From positions 1,116,001-1,180,000 of the forward strand of contig NZ_CP018835.1 of assembly GCF_002196515.1 (NCBI RefSeq): a DNA stretch of 64,000 bases. The letters run 5' to 3'. Positions 58,545 to 64,000 of the stretch are shown piece by piece. The DNA comes from Vibrio gazogenes. Its GTDB lineage: Bacteria > Pseudomonadota > Gammaproteobacteria > Enterobacterales > Vibrionaceae. Each line of letters starts with the position of its first letter. The stretch's first letter is position 1. The position numbers were made by a program, and so were the translations under genes. The notes under the pieces are model-generated. The model saw only the letters and a program-made list of their open reading frames with translations, made no database searches and was not told the origin of the DNA.

Positions 58545-58573
58545 ATTGTATAGAGAAAGAGAAACGCTGTCTA
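58545..58573 (-). promoter_or_regulatory. rnpB promoter
   Basis: TAGACA (58568-58573, minus strand), 17-bp spacer, TACAAT (58545-58550), with GCGC-rich bases between the -10 and the start, as in stringently controlled stable-RNA promoters. Confidence 0.8.
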
Positions 58574-58717
58574 CCGATGAAAAAGCGACTGGTTGTTTTT
58601 CCATCCGATATCAATTTGATTCAGTCGGCTCCAGCCAGATTCAACTCTCCGTTTATCGCGTTCATTTCTCTTCAGTGCCACGAGACTTGCGTTGCTAATT
58701 GATGCACCTCGCACCGA

Positions 58718-60085
58718 TTAGCTAAAGTTTGTCAGTGTCATCACTTGCGCATTATTACTGCGGTTCAATTTCATCAAACCTTTTAAGTTCATGAATAACA
58801 TGGGTAAGACAATCGCGGTAAAAGCAATATTCGATAACGGCACTGCCAGCCACACACCATCAATGCCAAAGAACCTTGGTAAGATCAGCAAGAATGGGAG
58901 TTGTACCAACATGTTCCCGACGGAGACAAATAAAGCCTGACCACTTTTTCCCACCGCGACAAAGTAAACCGATGCCATAAATATGAAGCCATCTAAAAAC
59001 AGTGTCATCAAGTGCAAACGAATACCGACTTTAGTCGCCTCAATCAGGGGCGCATTGGCATTGACAAAAAAACTGGTGAAAAATTCAGGGAAAAGGTTCA
59101 GCACAATCACGACGATGATGCCTGAACCCACACTCACAGAAAACGCTAACTTCACAGTTTGAATAATGCGCCGATATTGCTTCGCCCCCAAGTAATAACT
59201 GACAGGAGGCTGCAAGCCACTCACCAAGCCTTCGGCAAAAAAGTAATAACCGCTGGCTAAATAGCCGACAATAGCGAACGCCGCTAACTGGGTCGTGTCG
59301 CCATAATCCATAAACAATCGGTTATGCAGTGCAATGATAAAACTCATGTAGGTAAACATCACCAAGTTCGACGTCCCAAGCTGCATAATCCGTTTAGTGA
59401 TACTGATATCAAACTGACTGAGTGATAAGGTAATTTTGGCGGTAAAATACCGGAGACATAGAACACAGGTCACAAGCTGGGCAATTAAGGTTGCTACCGC
59501 TGCCCCTTTAAGCCCCATACCGAATATGCCCAAAAAGACATAATCCAAAACAATGTTTAATAATGCCCCCACGACAATAAAGATCGTTGCAATATTCGGA
59601 CTATCATCATTTCTCACTAGCATAGGCATGGCACTGGCACCGATGGAAATGAAAGCCCCATAAGACATAATTTCCACATACTGCCAACTCAGCATCAGTG
59701 TGTTGCCCGTGGCGCCTTGCAGATGCAAGCTACTTTTCCCCAAGGCCGTAAACACCAGAGAAGCCAATAAACCAATCCCGACAACCAGAAACAGGGCTGT
59801 CACCAGTGTCGATCGTGTCGCAGGTAGGTTCTTCTCACCGCGATATTGGGACAAAACACTACCGCCGCCCATCCCGATAAGAAGACCAAAGCCCATGATT
59901 AAGCCCAACAATGGAATCGCCATATTAATGCCGGCTAATCCTTCACTTCCAATATAATGCCCGACAAAGAAACCATCGATGATCTGGTACAAACCACTCA
60001 CCAGCATGGCGACAATAGAGGGTATCGCAAAGCGCCAAAAAGCCTGTGCAACCGATTGTGGTTGCGTTGGTATCACGGTTGGCAT
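58718..60085 (-). CDS. MATE-family multidrug efflux transporter
   Basis: 455 aa, twelve predicted membrane helices. N-terminal FWRFAIPSIVAMLVSGLYQI with FVGHYIGSEGLAGIN and MGGGSVLSQYRGE are typical of MATE proteins, with most likeness to MepA/DinF-like members. Exports drugs or metabolites by Na+ or H+ antiport; the substrate is unknown. ATG 60085 is chosen over 60118 because GAGAGG lies just upstream. Divergent from a LysR gene with a palindromic site between them, so likely under its control. Confidence 0.9.
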   Translation of the reverse strand: MPTVIPTQPQSVAQAFWRFAIPSIVAMLVSGLYQIIDGFFVGHYIGSEGLAGINMAIPLLGLIMGFGLLIGMGGGSVLSQYRGEKNLPATRSTLVTALFLVVGIGLLASLVFTALGKSSLHLQGATGNTLMLSWQYVEIMSYGAFISIGASAMPMLVRNDDSPNIATIFIVVGALLNIVLDYVFLGIFGMGLKGAAVATLIAQLVTCVLCLRYFTAKITLSLSQFDISITKRIMQLGTSNLVMFTYMSFIIALHNRLFMDYGDTTQLAAFAIVGYLASGYYFFAEGLVSGLQPPVSYYLGAKQYRRIIQTVKLAFSVSVGSGIIVVIVLNLFPEFFTSFFVNANAPLIEATKVGIRLHLMTLFLDGFIFMASVYFVAVGKSGQALFVSVGNMLVQLPFLLILPRFFGIDGVWLAVPLSNIAFTAIVLPMLFMNLKGLMKLNRSNNAQVMTLTNFS

Positions 60086-60153
60086 TCTGCCTCTCCCATT
60101 ATTTAGATGAGAGAGCATAATATAACGAATTAAGATACAATAAAGTTAGTTAC

Positions 60154-60170
60154 TATCCGTTTAACGGATA
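60154..60170. promoter_or_regulatory. palindromic operator between MATE and LysR genes
   Basis: TATCCGTTTAACGGATA, perfect 8-bp arms around a single base. It lies just upstream of a possible MATE promoter (TAACTT, 18 bp, TATATT on the minus strand, about 60118-60147). Position and symmetry suit a LysR-type activator/autorepressor site. Confidence 0.6.
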
Positions 60171-60215
60171 AGTCAGACAAATTTCAATCGGTAAACCAAG
60201 TGATTGGAGCACAAT

Positions 60216-61112
60216 ATGAACTGGACCCTTGATCAACTACTCGCTTTTGTGACTGCTGCCGAATTAGGCTCTTTCTCTGCCGCAGCAAGAAAGCTACAGA
60301 AAGCACAATCACGCATCAGCAGTGCGATTTCCAATTTAGAACTTGATTTAGGCTTTGAGTTGTTTGATCGCCGTTCTAAGTACCCGGCTCTCACCTCACT
60401 AGGAGAAGAAATACTGCCTGAAGCGCAAGCTGTTCTAAACCAATGTTTACGCTTGGAATCCAGAGCATTAACGGCCGCACGTCAGGAGCCGATTTCATTA
60501 CGCATTGCCATAGACGAAGCGCTTCCCTTAGAAACTATCCACACCATTTTTCCCCAATTCGGAGATTCTTTCCCCAACACTCACTTGGTCATTACCAACG
60601 GTTCCCAAGATGATATAGCGGTTGCCATTGCCAATCACAATGCGGATATTGGTCTCATGATCAGTAATGATGAATTGCCCGCTAAATTACAATTACACTC
60701 GCTTGGCTATTTCAAGCAGGTTCTCATTGTTGGAAAACAGCACCCTCTGGCCAGTAAAGACACTCTAAGCTTGGCGCAATTACAACAATATCGACAATTC
60801 GTATTATGCAATCGCTCAGGAGAAAATCGGGAACATGCCTTAAGTCCAGACCATTGGGACATCGACAGTTATTATTTAATTTGTGAGTTGGTCACACAGA
60901 ATCAAGGATGGGCCATCGTGCCTGAGCATATTGCCAGCGATAAGTCGTTTTCGCAGCATATCAAAATCGCCAGAAGCGACGTGTTATCGGATCGTTTTAT
61001 TGAAGTCGGCATTGTTACGCTCATCCAAAGCCCTAGATCTAAGCTAACGGATTGGATTATTGATAAAATGCGCCAATTGATGGCAAATCACCCGAATGAA
61101 AGAGCAACATAA
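60216..61112 (+). CDS. LysR-family transcriptional regulator (MATE-linked)
   Basis: 298 aa. N-terminal helix-turn-helix LGSFSAAARKLQKAQSRISSA with the following ISNLELDLGFELFDR, and an effector domain from about residue 90. The ATG at 60216 has GGAG 6 nt upstream; the frame is open four codons further. Divergent from the MATE transporter, separated by 130 bp with the palindrome 60154-60170, so it probably regulates the transporter and itself. Inducer unknown. Confidence 0.9.
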   Translation: MNWTLDQLLAFVTAAELGSFSAAARKLQKAQSRISSAISNLELDLGFELFDRRSKYPALTSLGEEILPEAQAVLNQCLRLESRALTAARQEPISLRIAIDEALPLETIHTIFPQFGDSFPNTHLVITNGSQDDIAVAIANHNADIGLMISNDELPAKLQLHSLGYFKQVLIVGKQHPLASKDTLSLAQLQQYRQFVLCNRSGENREHALSPDHWDIDSYYLICELVTQNQGWAIVPEHIASDKSFSQHIKIARSDVLSDRFIEVGIVTLIQSPRSKLTDWIIDKMRQLMANHPNERAT

Positions 61113-61158
61113 TGACACCGTAATACGCTGCTCAATGGGAGAACGATAAATAGATAAA

Positions 61159-61189
61159 GGAGTGATATTCTTATCAAGAATACCACTCC
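61159..61189. terminator. hairpin between convergent lysR and MCP genes
   Basis: GGAGTG / CACTCC and TATTCTT / AAGAATA arms with one mismatch and a 3-nt loop. On the minus strand it is followed by TTTATCTATTTAT, so it most likely ends the chemotaxis gene. Confidence 0.65.
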
Positions 61190-61215
61190 GACGTAAACCA
61201 TCGATTAACGGCTAA

Positions 61216-63324
61216 CTACTTCACTTTCAACAGCGACAGAATCGCGGTAAATTCCACGACAGCCTTAGAGCTATCTGCATTACTACTTTCCAGCTCACTG
61301 ACAATTTCTTTAAGCTTGGTCGAAGATTCATGAATACCAACCAAGCTCCTATTTATATCCTCTGCCACGTTCGATTGCTGCTCTGCCGCTGCTGCAACTT
61401 GGATTGTATTATCCGAAATACCTGCCACCCTTTCATTCACAATGCCCAATTTATTCGTATTTTCAACAGAAGAAGCGACGGTTTGCTGAGCACTTTCTTG
61501 GCTCTCCTCGATCAACGCCACAGCCGATTGAACATCCTGTTGCAAGCCTTTGATCAGGACATCCACTTCTTCTGTTGACTCCTGTGTCCGTGCCGCCAAA
61601 TTACGCACTTCATCAGCCACCACGGCAAACCCTCGACCTTGATCCCCCGCGCGAGCCGCTTCAATGGCTGCATTCAATGCTAATAAATTAGTTTGCTCTG
61701 CAATCGCTCGAATCGTATCCAAAATACTATAAATAGAATCACTGCGTTGAGACACCTGTGCAACTTGATTGCTGGCGTCGTTTAACTGAGCTGCAAGACC
61801 TTCAACCATCTGTCGATTCGATTGAACAAGCTCATACGACTCAGTTAAGTACTGACTAATTTCTGTTGCGGCTTCACCATTATGCCGAGCCAAGTTTGCG
61901 ACTTCTGTTGCCGAGCTAGACATTTCCGTGACAGCGGAGACGACAGAATCTATCTGCTCTGCCTGTACCAAAGTGGACTGATGGGCTGTCGCTGTCGCCT
62001 TGGTAAACTCATCATTCGTTTTAGCAACCACATCTCGCTGCTGAATCAGACGAATCATCATGTCCTGCAATTTACCCGTAAACTGATTAAATCCTTGCGC
62101 CAACAACACAAGTTCTAAATGGTTTTGTGTATCGAGACGCTGGGTTAAATCGCCTTCTTCTGACGCTAGTTTTTCCATGCGCAAAGCAATACTACGTAGT
62201 GGAGACGTTACCGTATTGACGACTAAAAAGACCAGCACAAGTCCAGCCAATAACAGTCCGATGGACAATCCCATGAACAAAGTGATTGAACTTTGTGTTT
62301 TATCATCCAGTTGACTGGACATTTTGGTAACAGGCGCTAATAAAACAGAAGTTGGCACAGAGACATAGATTTTCCAGACATTGGGAGCCGCATTGATGGT
62401 CATGCTGCTGCTATATACCCATTGTTTATCACCTTTGACCAGACCTGATTTTTGATTCGCAAAGGTTAGCCCCACCTTGTTCGTGTTTTTGCCAATCGCA
62501 TCAGGCAATTCACTGGATCCCACAACTAAACCTTTTTCACTGACAATGGTAATCTTGCCTTCGCCATCAAATAAGTTACTGCTGATTTGTTCGAGTTTCT
62601 TTTGAATCTCAGACAAATTGATATCCGCACCGACCATACCTACGAACTTTTTCTCTGCCAGAATCGGTGAAGAGTACGTGGTCATCAATACTTTTTGACC
62701 ATTTGTTGTCAGTTCAAACAAATAAGGGTCTGACAAACATGCTTTTTTCGTGTCCATCGGGCACAAGTACCATTCGGATACTCGAACACCATTTTCATCT
62801 TTATCCTGAACATATTTCAGGTCGGGCTGTCCTGCACTGTAAATATAGTTATCCTTACCCCCTTTTAACCAATAGGTGTCTAAAGTACCAATTGAAGATG
62901 TATGATCACCGGTTCCTATCGACGCTTGGTCTTTACCATCATAACCATTCGGTTCAAATTGTGCGTACAGCGCATTCATATTCGGTGAGCTTTTGAGTAA
63001 AGACAGGGTCATATCTTTGACTTTTTGACGAGCAAGAGGGACGCCGCCATTGCCCACTGATGTATCCGCTAAGACTTTAGAAAAACTGGTCACAACCGCT
63101 GCTGTATCGCCAAGGTAATTGGACACTTGAGCATTCACTTCACTAGCGGCAGCTTCGAGTAAAAGTCCTGCTTGCTCTTCTTGGTATAATTTTAATTCAT
63201 TGGCAGAAAAGTCACTCAGAGAACGAATTGAGTGGGCAGATAAGTAAATAAGTACACCAACAAGACAGGCAAAGAATACGCCGGTTATCACAACCAATTT
63301 TATTCTGATACTGAATTTAGACAT
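61216..63324 (-). CDS. methyl-accepting chemotaxis protein, dCache-type sensor
   Basis: 702 aa. Membrane helix 1 (about 9-29), a long periplasmic double-Cache sensor (about 35-340), helix 2 (about 348-370), a HAMP linker (about 372-425), then the signalling coiled coil with the universal tip [20 protein letters not shown]. The sensor contains a Cys pair ([11 protein letters not shown]) that may form a disulphide. No C-terminal CheR/CheB pentapeptide. Ligand unknown. ATG 63324 is preferred, with GAGG 8 nt upstream, over GTG 63333. An exact FliA-type -10 (GCCGATAA) lies 150 bp upstream. Confidence 0.93.
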   Translation of the reverse strand: MSKFSIRIKLVVITGVFFACLVGVLIYLSAHSIRSLSDFSANELKLYQEEQAGLLLEAAASEVNAQVSNYLGDTAAVVTSFSKVLADTSVGNGGVPLARQKVKDMTLSLLKSSPNMNALYAQFEPNGYDGKDQASIGTGDHTSSIGTLDTYWLKGGKDNYIYSAGQPDLKYVQDKDENGVRVSEWYLCPMDTKKACLSDPYLFELTTNGQKVLMTTYSSPILAEKKFVGMVGADINLSEIQKKLEQISSNLFDGEGKITIVSEKGLVVGSSELPDAIGKNTNKVGLTFANQKSGLVKGDKQWVYSSSMTINAAPNVWKIYVSVPTSVLLAPVTKMSSQLDDKTQSSITLFMGLSIGLLLAGLVLVFLVVNTVTSPLRSIALRMEKLASEEGDLTQRLDTQNHLELVLLAQGFNQFTGKLQDMMIRLIQQRDVVAKTNDEFTKATATAHQSTLVQAEQIDSVVSAVTEMSSSATEVANLARHNGEAATEISQYLTESYELVQSNRQMVEGLAAQLNDASNQVAQVSQRSDSIYSILDTIRAIAEQTNLLALNAAIEAARAGDQGRGFAVVADEVRNLAARTQESTEEVDVLIKGLQQDVQSAVALIEESQESAQQTVASSVENTNKLGIVNERVAGISDNTIQVAAAAEQQSNVAEDINRSLVGIHESSTKLKEIVSELESSNADSSKAVVEFTAILSLLKVK

Positions 63325-63474
63325 AAAAAACACCTCAGGCCAGATTCAATATATTTTCTAAACCGATATCGATAAGAAAACATACCCTTAGATTGAAGTC
63401 ACATCCAAAACAGCACAGGTCAAAACAAGGATGCACCCTTATAAAGATTAGTATTTTTTTTTATATAAATCACT

Positions 63475-63482
63475 TTATCGGC
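63475..63482 (-). promoter_or_regulatory. FliA (sigma-28)-like -10 before the MCP gene
   Basis: GCCGATAA on the minus strand, an exact match to the sigma-28 -10 consensus. The matching -35 (TAAA about 15 bp upstream) is poor, so this is tentative. Confidence 0.4.
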
Positions 63483-63529
63483 TTTTTATAACAGAATACA
63501 TCAATTTTTATGGTTAAAAAGCAACTTAC

Positions 63530-63660
63530 TGGAGCTGGGGACAATTTAGCGTGGGGAGCATCACCGTTCAGATGATCATCAGCTTGTAGGTACAAGCGCA
63601 ACACTGCATGAGTGTTTTTCAGTAAGACCCGAAGCCCAACCGCTTAACGGGTCTTTTTAT
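63530..63660 (+). ncRNA. candidate small RNA, plus strand
   Basis: In order: palindrome GATGATCATC (63571-63580), hairpin CTTGT / ACAAG (63583-63596), hairpin AACACT / AGTGTT followed by TTT (63600-63618), and a strong terminator AAGACCCG / CGGGTCTT with T5 (63624-63658). No plus-strand gene is upstream that would need these terminators. The 5' end and promoter are not determined; TATGGT near 63509 is a weak -10. Confidence 0.35.
63624..63658 (+). terminator. plus-strand intrinsic terminator
   Basis: Stem AAGACCCG / CGGGTCTT (63624-63631 / 63648-63655) with an inner AAGC / GCTT pairing and a T5 tail on the plus strand only. The minus strand lacks a T-run, so it is not designed to stop rsmI. 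Confidence 0.8.
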
Positions 63661-63695
63661 GTGCAACAAGGTGCTAAACCTTGATACACCACGGT

Positions 63696-64000
63696 TCAAT
63701 CCAGATGTTCAAGTCCCCATTTATAAAGTGCATTTTTCTTCAGATGATAAATTTCAGCCACGAGAGCAGCCGCTTTTTTTAAAGGCAGCTCCTGAGTCAG
63801 AATTTTAAGTGTCCGAACCGCCTCTTCAGGAAACTCATCCCGTTCAGAACGCCGATAGCCATGAATCAGTAAGACCATCTCTCCCTTGCGGCGGTTTTCG
63901 TCTGCCATCACCCACGGGATGAGTTCTCCCAACGGTAAGCCCTGAATGGTTTCAAAGGTTTTCGTCAACTCCCTTGCCAGAACGACTTCGCGATCAGGCC
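63696..64000 (-). CDS. rsmI: 16S rRNA C1402 2'-O-methyltransferase RsmI, C-terminal part (runs off right edge)
   Basis: Last 100 codons only. Tetrapyrrole-methylase fold enzyme that, with RsmH, makes m4Cm1402 in 16S rRNA. The frame reads [18 protein letters not shown], then [14 protein letters not shown] and the terminal [13 protein letters not shown] with [11 protein letters not shown], all matching E. coli RsmI (YraL). The N-terminal catalytic part lies beyond the window. Normally rsmI sits next to rnpB/mraZ; here about 5 kb of other genes intervene. Confidence 0.95.
   Translation of the reverse strand, partial: PDREVVLARELTKTFETIQGLPLGELIPWVMADENRRKGEMVLLIHGYRRSERDEFPEEAVRTLKILTQELPLKKAAALVAEIYHLKKNALYKWGLEHLD

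Larger units (their letters stand above)
63334..63695. other. MCP-rsmI intergenic region
   Basis: 362 bp without a coding gene. Left half: MCP leader and FliA-like -10. Right half: hairpin-rich stretch with two plus-strand terminator-like structures (see 63530-63660). A further 6-bp hairpin CAAGGT / ACCTTG at 63666-63682 may mark the rsmI mRNA end. Confidence 0.5.

Overview
The window is gammaproteobacterial and almost certainly Vibrio (Vibrionaceae), chromosome 1. The proteins match the Vibrio/E. coli versions closely. Gene order from nfo through thrABC, arcA, gltBD, mtn, carAB and secA to the dcw cluster follows the order I remember for V. cholerae chromosome 1. The species cannot be fixed from the sequence alone. 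I see no IS element, prophage, CRISPR array or tRNA gene.

Left part (1-13160): the start of nfo (minus) diverges from grcA (plus), which has two FNR boxes 53 bp apart. Next comes the thr operon on the minus strand, with leader peptide, attenuator and thrABC. An RraA-family protein and a DUF3293 protein follow, then the Arc pair: arcA (plus, with its own upstream FNR box) convergent with arcB (minus). Behind arcB lie a membrane PAS-GGDEF protein with a broken GGDEF motif and the radical-SAM gene yhcC. Anaerobic regulation (FNR, ArcA/ArcB, GrcA) is the theme.

Middle (13161-36239): two complete, clearly different glutamate synthase pairs lie in tandem. gltB1-gltD1 is preceded by a long, structured leader; gltB2-gltD2 is the E. 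coli-like pair. An mtn-cbiB-btuF run (methylthioadenosine/SAH recycling plus B12 salvage and uptake) is followed by a TRIC/YadS membrane protein, a LysR regulator overlapping tail-to-tail with a TSUP transporter, and carAB. carAB supplies carbamoyl phosphate from the glutamine that GltB also uses.

Right part (36240-58147): dapB, mutT, secA, dciA and lpxC lead into the full division and cell-wall (dcw) cluster on the minus strand. In transcription order this is rsmH-ftsL-ftsI-murE-murF-mraY-murD-ftsW-murG-murC-ftsQ-ftsA-ftsZ, then lpxC. Genes are tightly coupled by 1-20 nt overlaps. mraZ is missing from its usual place before rsmH. ddlB is absent between murC and ftsQ, where a strong promoter is found instead.

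Right end (58147-64000): rnpB (RNase P RNA, minus) is followed by an accessory block of a MATE transporter, a divergent LysR regulator with a palindromic operator between them, and a methyl-accepting chemotaxis protein. The 3' end of rsmI closes the window. rsmI and rnpB/dcw are normally neighbours, so this block looks like an insertion. A plus-strand stretch next to rsmI carries two tandem terminator-like hairpins with no coding gene, and is a candidate small RNA.
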